Assembly: GCA_964555235.1 (NCBI GenBank)
Contig: CAZKRU010000094.1
Coordinates: forward strand, 1-12,992
Reading direction: 5' to 3'
From: CAZKRU01 sp964555235
GTDB taxonomy: Bacteria > Verrucomicrobiota > Verrucomicrobiia > Methylacidiphilales > CAMAQI01
Length of the DNA stretch: 12,992 bases
Positions 1-7,279 of this stretch are shown piece after piece; within the stretch, counting starts at the first letter, position 1, and every line of letters starts with the position of its first letter. Below the pieces are notes generated by a model, which was not told the DNA's origin, searched no databases, and saw only the letters and a program-made list of their open reading frames with translations. The translations under genes were made by a program, and so were the position numbers.

Positions 1-32
1 CCTCTGGATTTCAAGTACTTAGAAGTTTACTT

Positions 33-135
33 CACCGAGAGGCACGAAGCCACAAAGCTTTCGAGGCCATTTCCGATTTTTTATAAAATGAAACAAAAAA
101 CACCTTCCGATTGTGACTTCGTGACTTTGTGTGAG
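33..135. repeat. Intergenic inverted repeat with arms of 8-base units
   Basis: The left arm (about 33-57) and right arm (about 112-135) are imperfect reverse complements around a 55-nt AT-rich centre. Each arm is itself a degenerate tandem repeat of period 8. The left arm has units at 35-42, 43-50 (CACGAAGC) and 51-58 (CACAAAGC). The right arm has units at 109-116, 117-124 (CTTCGTGA) and 125-132 (CTTTGTGT). It lies just downstream of the uxaC stop codon. The long loop and lack of a flanking U-tract make a simple intrinsic terminator unlikely. The 11-mer ctttgtgtgag of the right arm recurs at 7442-7452. It is probably a copy of a dispersed genomic repeat; copy number cannot be seen from this window. 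Confidence 0.7.
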
Positions 136-148
136 AAAATCCACGCCT

Positions 149-1561
149 TTAATTCCCGCGAAGCTCCAACCCAAAGAAATCACGAGCGTTGTTGAAGCAG
201 ATCTCCTGAACCATCGATCCGAGCATCGGAATATCGTTCGGAATTTCACCATTCACGACATCCGTTCCGATCAAATTACAGAGCAGACGACGGAAATATT
301 CGTGGCGTGAGTACGAAAGAAAACTCCGCGAGTCGGTGAGCATTCCAACAAATCGACGGAGAAGCCCCAACTGGGAGAGCGCGTTCATCTGCCACTCCAT
401 CGCCTCCTTCTGATCCAGAAACCACCAGCCGCTTCCGAATTGAATTTTTCCAGGAAGGGATCCGTCTTGAAAATTTCCGATCATCGTCGCAAATGCGTAA
501 TTATCGCGCGGATTCAAATTATAAAGCACCGTCTTCGGGAGTTGATTCGTTGAGTCAAGCGCATCGAGATAACGACTTAAGGCGCGTGTCTGATCAAAAT
601 CCCCAATCGAATCAAATCCGGTATCGGGACCCAAGGCCTTGAAAAGACGGGTGGTGTTGTTACGCATGGCTCCCAAGTGAAGTTGCTTGGTCCATTTTTT
701 CTCGGCGTCCAGATGCCCAAAAAAGACCATCAAGTGCGCGCGAAAGGCCGACGCTTCTGATTCGGGAATGGCTTCTCCTTGCCGTGCGCGACGAAAGAGT
801 TTTGCGGCTTCCTCTTCCGAACAAGCCGGCCAAGGACAATTTTCAAGTCCATGATCCGAAAGCCGGCCCCCTACGGAATGAAAAAAATCATGGCGATTTT
901 TTAACGCTTTTTTCAATCCCACAAAATCAGAGCAAGGAATCGCACTCACTTGTGCCAGTCGATCAATCCAACCGTTCCAAGCTTCCGTCTGATGAATCGT
1001 CAGTGCTTTATCCGGACGAAAGGTTGGGTAAACGGCGGTCTGGAGATTTTTCTGCGAACGACAATTCTGATGAAACTCCAAGGAGTCGATCGGGTCGTCT
1101 GTTGTGCAAACCGCAACGACCTTGGCTTGCGCCAAAATCGATTGAACACTCATTCCTTGAAGCTTCGCATTGGCTTCTTCCCAAATTTCTTTCGCCGTCG
1201 ATTCAGAGAGAAGCTTGTTGATTCCAAAAAAACGCTTCAGCTCAAGATGCGTCCAGTGATAGAGCGGATTCCGAAGCGTGTACGGAACCGTCTTGGCATA
1301 AGCCAGAAACTTTTCCCAAGGAGAGGCGTCCCCCGTACAGTATTTCTCAGGAACCCCATTGGATCGCATCGCGCGCCACTTATAGTGATCGCCCGCCAAC
1401 CAAATATCGTAGAGCGTTTCAAAGCGACGATCCTGTGCGATCTGATCCGGCGGCAGATGACAGTGGTAATCGAGAATCGGAGCCTCTTTTGCATATTCGT
1501 GATAGAGAGTTTCAGCGACTGAATTCTGGAGGAGGAATTGATCATCAAGAAAAGGCTTCAT
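149..1561 (-). CDS. uxaC: Uronate (glucuronate/galacturonate) isomerase
   Basis: Cytoplasmic isomerase of the amidohydrolase superfamily (UxaC family). It interconverts D-glucuronate with D-fructuronate and D-galacturonate with D-tagaturonate, the first step of hexuronate catabolism. The sequence opens with the family-typical MKPFLDDQFLLQN. The metal-binding HCH motif is at residues 33-35 (DYHCHL), and the conserved C-terminal stretch FGSGWWFLDQ...LTDSRSFLSYSRHEYFRR is present. The reading frame extends 17 codons upstream to a GTG at 1612, but the ATG at 1561 matches the family N-terminus and gives 470 residues, the usual UxaC length, so I chose it. The purine-rich GGAAAG immediately before that ATG is a poor ribosome site. 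No uxaA, uxaB, uxuA or transporter gene lies nearby. It is divergent from the CRP-like gene at 1650, a candidate regulator by position only. Confidence 0.95.
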   Translation of the reverse strand: MKPFLDDQFLLQNSVAETLYHEYAKEAPILDYHCHLPPDQIAQDRRFETLYDIWLAGDHYKWRAMRSNGVPEKYCTGDASPWEKFLAYAKTVPYTLRNPLYHWTHLELKRFFGINKLLSESTAKEIWEEANAKLQGMSVQSILAQAKVVAVCTTDDPIDSLEFHQNCRSQKNLQTAVYPTFRPDKALTIHQTEAWNGWIDRLAQVSAIPCSDFVGLKKALKNRHDFFHSVGGRLSDHGLENCPWPACSEEEAAKLFRRARQGEAIPESEASAFRAHLMVFFGHLDAEKKWTKQLHLGAMRNNTTRLFKALGPDTGFDSIGDFDQTRALSRYLDALDSTNQLPKTVLYNLNPRDNYAFATMIGNFQDGSLPGKIQFGSGWWFLDQKEAMEWQMNALSQLGLLRRFVGMLTDSRSFLSYSRHEYFRRLLCNLIGTDVVNGEIPNDIPMLGSMVQEICFNNARDFFGLELRGN

Positions 1562-1649
1562 CTTTCCATTTTTTGCGGATTTACCCCGGAAGCGCAAGCC
1601 TTCTATTTTCACCTTTCAAAAGCGGCGGGAGGCGGTAAGATGTAGCTGC
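1562..1649. promoter_or_regulatory. Divergent intergenic region uxaC / CRP-like gene
   Basis: These 88 bp must contain the promoters of both uxaC (leftward) and the CRP-like gene (rightward) unless either is transcribed from further away. I could not identify convincing -35/-10 pairs. A GGGAGG at 1627-1632 lies 17 nt before the ATG at 1650, too far for an ordinary Shine-Dalgarno. No clear palindromic operator (such as a TGTGA-N6-TCACA type CRP site) is visible. Confidence 0.45.
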
Positions 1650-2657
1650 ATGAGTGCCGCTTCCGTCATTGTCCTGCAGCCCGGAGACAAGCTTTTTACT
1701 GAAGGAGATCCGAGTGGGACGCTTTATCTGGTGAAAGAGGGAAACCTCATGGTTTATCGAACGAAGGACGATCTTGAAATTCCTCTTGAAATTTTCAAGC
1801 CGGGCGAATTTATCGGAACCGTCTCTATCCTCTCCGGTACTCCTCGTTCGGCCAGTGTTCGCGCCGTGACGCATGCGCTCTTGGAGTGCTATGGCCAGGA
1901 TTCCTTGGAACAAACGCTCGCCGCCTTTCCAACCTGGACCAAAGCGATGCTCAAGGATGTGGTCACTCGCCTGAAACGCATTAATAACGCTTTTGTCAGC
2001 TCCCGCTGCTCCGAGAAGGAACTTCAAAAAAAGGTCCCAACCCGTCATACCATCGCCTCACAATTGATGTTTCTTCTGGCCGAATGCGTTCGCGCCAAAG
2101 CCGGCGGCGAAATTCTCAGGGTCGCTTTCCCCATCGAGAATTTTCCCAAGATCGCTTCGGAAATCCTTCGACATCCTGAAGAAATTCTTCTCCCATTCTT
2201 AAACAACCTTCTGGTCAAACCGCTCTTTACCGTCAACAAAGACATCAAGCACGGATCGATTCTCGAAGAGCCGAACATCAACACGCTTACGGCGCTCGCC
2301 CAGTTTTGCGACAAAGTAAGCCGCACCGGATACTCTGACTTCGTTCCGGAGGAAATCGCAAAATCTGCCGAGGCACTGACGAGCTATGAGCCCGCGACGC
2401 AAGCCATCTCAGGAGCCGTTTGGAATGATATCTCCGCCCATATCGCCCGGGTTCTTGACAAAAAAATCGACCCTGCGCTTCGAACGCAACTTCTCAAGCT
2501 TCAAATTATCAACAGCGGACGACCCGATTCAAATGATGCATCGACGTTTCAATTTAATCCCGAATTACTTCGTCTGAGACTTTGTTTCGAAAAAATTACC
2601 CTCTCCCTCAACTCGCTGGCCACGGAACTCCCACCCAAAACCCCATCAAAGGTCTGA
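1650..2657 (+). CDS. Cyclic-nucleotide-binding-domain (CRP/FNR-type sensor) protein with unrecognised C-terminal half
   Basis: Residues about 5-115 form a CRP-type beta-barrel sensor domain. Visible landmarks are the early LQPGDKLFTEGDPSGTLYLV strand pair, GNLMVYR, and the phosphate-binding-cassette region GEFIGTVSILSGTPRSAS (52-69). The cassette arginine (R66) is present. The glutamate that contacts the ribose in cAMP-binding members is Thr57 here, so binding of a cyclic nucleotide is doubtful. After a helical linker (about 105-130), residues 130-335 are about twice as long as the usual CRP DNA-binding domain. Residues about 155-195 could be a degenerate winged helix, but I cannot confirm it. 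At 335 residues it is much longer than CRP/FNR (about 210-250). It may be a transcription factor or a signalling protein without DNA binding. It is divergent from uxaC and convergent with folC (1 nt between stops). The start is the first ATG that preserves the whole barrel. Confidence 0.85.
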   Translation: MSAASVIVLQPGDKLFTEGDPSGTLYLVKEGNLMVYRTKDDLEIPLEIFKPGEFIGTVSILSGTPRSASVRAVTHALLECYGQDSLEQTLAAFPTWTKAMLKDVVTRLKRINNAFVSSRCSEKELQKKVPTRHTIASQLMFLLAECVRAKAGGEILRVAFPIENFPKIASEILRHPEEILLPFLNNLLVKPLFTVNKDIKHGSILEEPNINTLTALAQFCDKVSRTGYSDFVPEEIAKSAEALTSYEPATQAISGAVWNDISAHIARVLDKKIDPALRTQLLKLQIINSGRPDSNDASTFQFNPELLRLRLCFEKITLSLNSLATELPPKTPSKV

Positions 2658-2658
2658 G

Positions 2659-3930
2659 TTAAAGACTTCGGTTGTTGCTCCCTCGAGTGAGTTGCTCGTT
2701 CCACCGCCACCCCTCCGAATTTGTTTTCCCTTCGTGCAATGCCAATGCTTCGCCGACGAGAAAAAGTGACCCCGTGATCAGGATCGGATCCGATTCTTTC
2801 TGTAACTCTTCCCAAATTTCAGAAAGCGACTCACGCACCGATACTGGTTTGGTTTGAAAGTAGGGAGACAAGAGCGCGGGTTCTGCCGCTCGTTCGTTTT
2901 GAGGACGCACCAAGGTCACTCGCCCCACGATCGGCAGCAGCGCCTGAACCAGAGGCTCCAACTCCTTATCGATCATCGCACCAAACACCAAATGCGCAGG
3001 GCTTCCCTCATAGCTCGTGCGCCAAGTCTGCGCCAATGCCACCGCCGCAGAACCGTTGTGCGCTCCATCCAAAATCAAGGGAGGTTCCACCCGAAGTCTC
3101 TGAAATCGGCCTGGCCACCAGGCCTTTTTTAAGCCGGCCGCGATGTGATTCTCTGAAATTTCCAAAAACTGAAGAACCTCCAACGCACAGGCCGCATTCG
3201 CGCCTTGATGCCCTCCCACCAATCCCAATTCCCATTCACGGCCGGACATTCGAATCCGATTCACGCTGATGATTTCGTACTCAGGCTCCAGCACCGTCAC
3301 TCCAAGCTCCTCGGCGCGTTTTTGAATCACTCCACGCGCCTCATTCTCCCGAACCCCGGAAACCAGAGGAACACGAGGCTTTAAGATTCCTGCCTTTTCT
3401 CCTGCAATCTTTTCCAGCGTCTCCCCGAGATACTGGGAATGATCTCTTCCGATTTGAGTAATCACCGTGATCTCAGGAATGACTACATTCGTCGCATCCA
3501 AACGTCCTCCCATCCCCGTCTCCCAGACCACCCAATCAACTGATGACTCTGAAAAATAATCCAACGCCACCGCCGTCATGATTTCAAAAAAACTCGGAAG
3601 CTCTAAATCCGTTCGCCCCCTCGATAAATCCCTGATTTTCTGAAGCCCAATCTCCAGCCGCCCCGAAGAGATCAGCACCCGGTTCATCTGAATCCGCTCA
3701 TTTAACTCAATCAAATGCGGCGAGGTATAAAGTCCCACTCGAAAACCGGCCTCCTGCAAAACGGAAGCCAGAAACGCCGCCGTCGATCCCTTTCCATTCG
3801 TCCCCGCCAAATGAATGAACCGCAAACGTCGCTCCGGATTTCCGATCCGAAAACACAAATCCCGCATCGACTCCAAACCGAGCTTCATCCCGAACTTGCG
3901 GGCTTGGGCCAGAAATTCCAGACCGCTCAT
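2659..3930 (-). CDS. folC: Bifunctional folylpolyglutamate synthase / dihydrofolate synthase
   Basis: Cytoplasmic Mur-ligase-superfamily enzyme that adds L-glutamate to (dihydro)pteroate or folates with ATP. Landmarks are the P-loop GTNGKGST at 43-50, TSPHL at 69-73, the omega-loop region ETGMGGRLDATN at 137-148, GRDHSQYLG from 161, EKAGI with the Mur-type lysine at K179, and LDGAHN in the C-terminal domain. Its 423 residues match the family length (about 420-430). The ATG at 3930 starts 6 nt after the cca stop, so the two are probably cotranscribed, with folC last in the minus-strand block. No strong ribosome site precedes the ATG, which suggests coupling to cca translation. Dihydrofolate synthase activity as well as polyglutamylation cannot be decided from the sequence. 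The stop faces the CRP-like gene's stop with 1 nt between, leaving no room for a separate terminator. Confidence 0.95.
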   Translation of the reverse strand: MSGLEFLAQARKFGMKLGLESMRDLCFRIGNPERRLRFIHLAGTNGKGSTAAFLASVLQEAGFRVGLYTSPHLIELNERIQMNRVLISSGRLEIGLQKIRDLSRGRTDLELPSFFEIMTAVALDYFSESSVDWVVWETGMGGRLDATNVVIPEITVITQIGRDHSQYLGETLEKIAGEKAGILKPRVPLVSGVRENEARGVIQKRAEELGVTVLEPEYEIISVNRIRMSGREWELGLVGGHQGANAACALEVLQFLEISENHIAAGLKKAWWPGRFQRLRVEPPLILDGAHNGSAAVALAQTWRTSYEGSPAHLVFGAMIDKELEPLVQALLPIVGRVTLVRPQNERAAEPALLSPYFQTKPVSVRESLSEIWEELQKESDPILITGSLFLVGEALALHEGKTNSEGWRWNEQLTRGSNNRSL

Positions 3931-3936
3931 AAAATT

Positions 3937-5250
3937 TTAACCACTGTTCTTCCAAAGCGTTTTCGCCAACTCAAGCCCCTCTTCCTTACTCGCAATCGTC
4001 CCCTCAAGTTGAGCATCTTCAATCTGCTTCAAGATCTCGCCCATCGCCTTGCCGGGAGCGATTCCGAGCCCCTTCAAATCTTCACCCGTCACCAAGCGCG
4101 GCGGCTTGATCGATTCTGCTGGCATGGTTCGAAGCGTCTCCTGAATCCATTCGTAAATGGTCAGATCCCGGTGACTCGACAAGCAATCGATCCGATGCAA
4201 TTCCATCTCCATCTCAAAGGTCGGACGCGAGAGAAAGCGCTTGAGTTTGCTGAGACGCATCTTGGGAACATCCTTGAACGCCATGTGATTCAAAACGCCC
4301 GAAAAAACTTCATCGATGATTTCATTACTATAGCGAAGCCGCGTCAAAAGCGATTCCGTCATTCTCGCTCCAACACATTCATGCTCGTTAAAACGAATGC
4401 GCCCGGTCTCATCAACCTTCATCGTCGGTTTTTTCCCAATATCATGCAGCAAGACGGAAAGCGCGAGTGGCAGCGGCGCATTCTTTAAATGAGAAAGCAT
4501 CAGACGCGTGTGAATAAAGACATCCCCCTCGGGATGAAATTGCGGCGGCTGTTCAACTCCATGCAATGCGGAGACTTCCGGTAAAACTTCCCGGAGCAAT
4601 CCGCTTTGATCCAGTAAATCCAATCCTCTCGCGGGATCGGGGCCCGTCCAAATTTTATCCAGCTCATCCCGAATACGTTCCACACTCACGACTCGAATCT
4701 CCGGGGCGAATTTCTGAATCGCCTGCCAGGTTTCCGATTCAATCTCAAATCCGAGATTCACCGCAAATCGAATCGCTCGCAACAATCGAAGCTTATCTTC
4801 GGTAAAGCGGTCAGCCGGAATTCCAATCGCGCGAATGAGCTTCTTCTCCAAATCTCCCTGACCTCCGACAAAATCAATCACCTTTCCGGCCAGTGGATCA
4901 AAGAACATTCCATTCACGGTAAAATCGCGTCGCTTGGCATCTTCTTCCGGAGTTGAAAATTCAACGGAGGTCGGTCGTCGTCCATCCTGATACGCGCCAT
5001 CCTGACGAAAAGTCGCCACTTCAAACATCTCCAGTCCGACCAAGACCCGAACGACACCGAAGCACTTTCCTTCCAATCCGGTGACGCGCGGAAAAAGTCC
5101 CTGCACCTGATCCGGTGACGCGTTCGTCGCAATATCAATGTCTTTGGCTTCACGGCCGAGCAAACGATCCCGCACACAACCTCCGGCAAAATAGGCGGTG
5201 TGTCCGGCTTTTTGGAGCCTCTCTACAATGGAAATGGCGGCGGGGTTCAT
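3937..5250 (-). CDS. cca: CCA tRNA nucleotidyltransferase with HD domain (class II polymerase-beta family)
   Basis: Adds or repairs the 3'-CCA end of tRNAs using CTP and ATP. The N-terminal nucleotidyltransferase domain has the GG motif (FAGGCVRDRLLG, from residue 21) and the metal-binding carboxylates D37 and D39 in KDIDIAT. RRDFTVNGMFFDP follows, then the tRNA nucleotidyltransferase RNA-binding helices with EDKLRLLRAIRFA. A C-terminal HD phosphohydrolase-like domain has FHPEGDVFIHT and LLHDIGKKP (H269, D270). The length (437 residues) and architecture match HD-containing bacterial enzymes. The close paralogue poly(A) polymerase (PcnB) or a split CC-/A-adding enzyme cannot be fully excluded without a tree. 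It lies 75 bp downstream of the UPF0104 gene and 6 nt upstream of folC. No Shine-Dalgarno is visible before the ATG. Confidence 0.9.
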   Translation of the reverse strand: MNPAAISIVERLQKAGHTAYFAGGCVRDRLLGREAKDIDIATNASPDQVQGLFPRVTGLEGKCFGVVRVLVGLEMFEVATFRQDGAYQDGRRPTSVEFSTPEEDAKRRDFTVNGMFFDPLAGKVIDFVGGQGDLEKKLIRAIGIPADRFTEDKLRLLRAIRFAVNLGFEIESETWQAIQKFAPEIRVVSVERIRDELDKIWTGPDPARGLDLLDQSGLLREVLPEVSALHGVEQPPQFHPEGDVFIHTRLMLSHLKNAPLPLALSVLLHDIGKKPTMKVDETGRIRFNEHECVGARMTESLLTRLRYSNEIIDEVFSGVLNHMAFKDVPKMRLSKLKRFLSRPTFEMEMELHRIDCLSSHRDLTIYEWIQETLRTMPAESIKPPRLVTGEDLKGLGIAPGKAMGEILKQIEDAQLEGTIASKEEGLELAKTLWKNSG

Positions 5251-5293
5251 TAACGATAAAAGGGGCTGCGCATTTGAAAATCGGGTCGGTTCA

Positions 5294-5323
5294 ATAGTAC
5301 TCCAGTGGAAGAACCTTTATCAA
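5294..5323 (-). promoter_or_regulatory. Possible sigma70-type promoter upstream of cca
   Basis: On the minus strand, TTGATA (5323-5318, 5 of 6 to the -35 consensus) is followed after 18 nt by TACTAT (5299-5294, 4 of 6 to the -10 consensus). It sits in the only sizeable gap (5251-5325) between the membrane-protein gene and cca, so an internal start for cca-folC is plausible. The match could easily be chance. Confidence 0.25.
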
Positions 5324-5325
5324 AA

Positions 5326-6318
5326 TCATGAAGAAAGGCCAGCAGCTTCCTCTGAAACGGGCCCACGATATCTCAGATAAACCAATCCCCCCACCAGACT
5401 CCAAGCCAACGTCACTCCGTACATGAGGAGCGAAAAGGCAACAGCCGGTTCTGCAGCAACCGAAACCGGAGGCATGGCGAGGAAGACGACAAAAAGCCCT
5501 TCCCGCAGCCCCAATCCTGAAATCGTAATCGGCACCGACATCAAACATCCAATAATCGGAAGCGTACTCACAAACGGTAGAACTGGCACCGAAACTCCGA
5601 GCGACTTCATCAAGCTCACCGCCATCACCAGCGTGCATCCATGAATTAAAAACGAGATTCCGATAGCAATCAGATTCACCTTCCAGGCAGAAGTGAAGCG
5701 GGCAAACGCCTCAATCAACTTTCGACGAATCTCTTGAAACGGAAGCGCATCGAGTCGTTTCTGGATCCAATCCGGAAGCGATAGCGACGGCAGCATCCAC
5801 GCAATTCCACCCAACCCCAATCCACCTACAATCAATCCGAAGACCGCCCAGACGGCCGCTCGTGTCGAAGTGGTTTGCGCCAAAAAGGAATATTCCATCC
5901 CTATCAAAAGGAGTGCCATGAATAAAATTGCGATCAACCCAATGATCCGATCCATCACCACCGAGAGTCCTGCCCCCTCCTTGTTACTCCCGGTTAATTT
6001 CGTTGCGTAATAAATTTTTACGACATCCCCGCCGGTCGTCCCCAAAAGAAAAGCATTGAAGAAATGCCCCACGAAAAAGAGCTCAATTGCCTCTCGCGCC
6101 GAAATCACAATCCCCTGAACCGACAACAACATCCGCCAGCGCATCGCCGCAATGAGCGCGGATCCGCCCCAAACGAGTCCAGCAACCAAAACCCAAACGA
6201 GGTCGACTTTCATGACCCGAAAGCGATCCCAATTGAGTCGCGAAGCCAGGCCTCCCAGTATGACGATTGATATGACCGCGCGGAGGATTAACCCTCGATG
6301 CCGACGTACGAATTCCAT
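5326..6318 (-). CDS. Lysylphosphatidylglycerol-synthase transmembrane-region (UPF0104/YbhN-type) membrane protein
   Basis: Polytopic inner-membrane protein of the UPF0104 / LPG_synthase_TM family. It has 330 residues with about 7-8 hydrophobic segments. These include residues 10-26 and 38-58, segments around 78-95 and 120-145, two or three between 150 and 260, and one near the C-terminus. Family signatures are FFNAFLLGTTGGDVVKIYY (86-104), VVMDRIIGL (120-128) and SGLGLREGLFVVF. The soluble aminoacyl-phosphatidylglycerol synthase domain found in MprF is absent, so only a flippase-like or otherwise undefined role in the envelope can be proposed. The ATG at 6318 has a good ribosome site (AAGGAAAG, 9 nt upstream) and lies inside the end of the upstream TIM-barrel gene, giving a 31-nt overlap. 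The next in-frame Met (36) would remove the first membrane segment. Confidence 0.87.
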   Translation of the reverse strand: MEFVRRHRGLILRAVISIVILGGLASRLNWDRFRVMKVDLVWVLVAGLVWGGSALIAAMRWRMLLSVQGIVISAREAIELFFVGHFFNAFLLGTTGGDVVKIYYATKLTGSNKEGAGLSVVMDRIIGLIAILFMALLLIGMEYSFLAQTTSTRAAVWAVFGLIVGGLGLGGIAWMLPSLSLPDWIQKRLDALPFQEIRRKLIEAFARFTSAWKVNLIAIGISFLIHGCTLVMAVSLMKSLGVSVPVLPFVSTLPIIGCLMSVPITISGLGLREGLFVVFLAMPPVSVAAEPAVAFSLLMYGVTLAWSLVGGLVYLRYRGPVSEEAAGLSS

Positions 6319-7211
6319 TGCTTGATACTTTCCTTCAAATCCTCGGGCGAAACTCCCTCTTCCACCTCGAGCACGTAAACTCCATTCTTCGGAAATCCTT
6401 TTACCAACTCCGTAAAATTCAGTTTTCCGTGACCGAGCGGAAGATGATCTTCCACCGGGGCATTAAAATCCTGCACATGCGCTCCGATCAAGCGAGACAT
6501 TTGGCGTTTTAAAAAATCTCCATGATCGACCCAACCGAGCGCCTCCATTCGTCCCGCATGACCAAAATCGTGCCAGTAGCCGAAGGTCGCCGCCGGATAG
6601 GTCTCAAATAAGAGATCAAATTCTTCCGGATTCGGAAATTCCTCGAAAGAACAGCGAAACTCCGCCCCCAATTTAATTCCACACCGTTGCGCTTCTTCCA
6701 CAACCGGATCGAGACATTCCCGAAGGCGACTCCAGATTTCAGGAAATTCCTGGCGACGCTCCACGACGGCCTCACGCTTCCAACGACTCACCTCCCGCGA
6801 ATAAAGTTCCCCGGAGCGCCAGGCCGCAACCAGTTTTGATGTCAGATGATCCTTGCGATCCATCGAACCCAAATGGAGCACCACCACCTCTGCCTCCAAT
6901 TCCCTCGCCGCTTCAATCGTCGCAAAGGTCGCCTTGATCGCGTGTCGCCGCTCCTCCTCCGATGCTGCAGTGAATTGATAACAGTTCGGCGAAGGATGAA
7001 TCACCTCCACCGGAACCGGACAAAAATTATGGACCGAGCAAACCTTCACTACTTTCTCACGCACCGCCCGCTGAATCCCCGGCCAAAGCGAAAAAACCGT
7101 ATTGTGCCCCAGTTCCACTGCAGAAAAACCGAGATCGCGTGCCGCTTCCAACATCTCAAATCCATTCTGGAATTGTGGGGCGAGGCAGCCGGTTGAAAGA
7201 GAGAGTCGCAT
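6288..7211 (-). CDS. Xylose-isomerase-like TIM-barrel (AP endonuclease family 2) protein
   Basis: A 307-residue protein of the PF01261-type TIM-barrel fold, which includes sugar-phosphate isomerases, epimerases and endonuclease IV. Supporting features are the opening beta strand MRLSLSTGCLA, then AVELGHNTV, VCSVHNFCPVP, VVVLHLGSMD, KLGAEFRCSFEE, a WHDFGHA metal-ligand-like segment, and HVQDF followed by LPLGHGKLNF near the end. The spread of His, Glu and Asp residues at strand ends fits a divalent-metal sugar isomerase or epimerase better than a DNA repair enzyme. The substrate cannot be assigned. The frame could begin at a TTG at 7217, but AAGG at 7218-7221 sits 6 nt before the ATG at 7211 and directly against the TTG, so I chose the ATG. 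Its end overlaps the UPF0104 gene by 31 nt, so the two are probably cotranscribed. Confidence 0.85.
   Translation of the reverse strand: MRLSLSTGCLAPQFQNGFEMLEAARDLGFSAVELGHNTVFSLWPGIQRAVREKVVKVCSVHNFCPVPVEVIHPSPNCYQFTAASEEERRHAIKATFATIEAARELEAEVVVLHLGSMDRKDHLTSKLVAAWRSGELYSREVSRWKREAVVERRQEFPEIWSRLRECLDPVVEEAQRCGIKLGAEFRCSFEEFPNPEEFDLLFETYPAATFGYWHDFGHAGRMEALGWVDHGDFLKRQMSRLIGAHVQDFNAPVEDHLPLGHGKLNFTELVKGFPKNGVYVLEVEEGVSPEDLKESIKQWNSYVGIEG
6328..6335 (-). promoter_or_regulatory. Shine-Dalgarno deciding the start of the UPF0104 gene
   Basis: The minus-strand sequence AAGGAAAG ends 9 nt before the ATG at 6318. It lies within the coding region of the upstream TIM-barrel gene and supports the overlapping start. 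Confidence 0.65.
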
Positions 7212-7217
7212 CAGCAA

Positions 7218-7221
7218 CCTT
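7218..7221 (-). promoter_or_regulatory. Shine-Dalgarno deciding the TIM-barrel gene start
   Basis: AAGG on the minus strand, within a run of A, lies 6 nt before the ATG at 7211. It abuts the alternative TTG at 7217, which is therefore disfavoured. Confidence 0.6.
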
Positions 7222-7279
7222 TTTTAGAGAAGAGAAAGCCAATGTAAAGCTGGTAGGGCGAATAAGGAATAAAGATCTC

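Noticed and set aside
33..135. Insertion sequence or MITE with terminal repeats
   Set aside because: No transposase, no clear target-site duplication, and the arms are periodic rather than unique termini. I recorded it as a palindromic repeat only.
784..1522. Long plus-strand open frames opposite uxaC (145 and 190 codons)
   Set aside because: They are antisense to a clearly conserved uxaC, show low-complexity Arg/Ser/Pro-rich translations and resemble no family.
1562..1612. N-terminal extension of UxaC from a GTG at 1612
   Set aside because: The extra 17 residues (MKIEGLRFRGKS...) do not match the family, while the internal ATG gives the standard MKPFLDD start and length.
3715..4488. 257-codon plus-strand open frame across the folC/cca junction
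   Set aside because: It lies opposite two well-supported genes, is rich in Arg/His/Gln/Leu as expected of a shadow frame, and has no recognisable domain.
7218..7260. Promoter (TTTACA, 16 nt, TAAAAA on the minus strand) for the TIM-barrel gene
   Set aside because: The -10-like element would sit almost on the ribosome binding site, and the match is weak.
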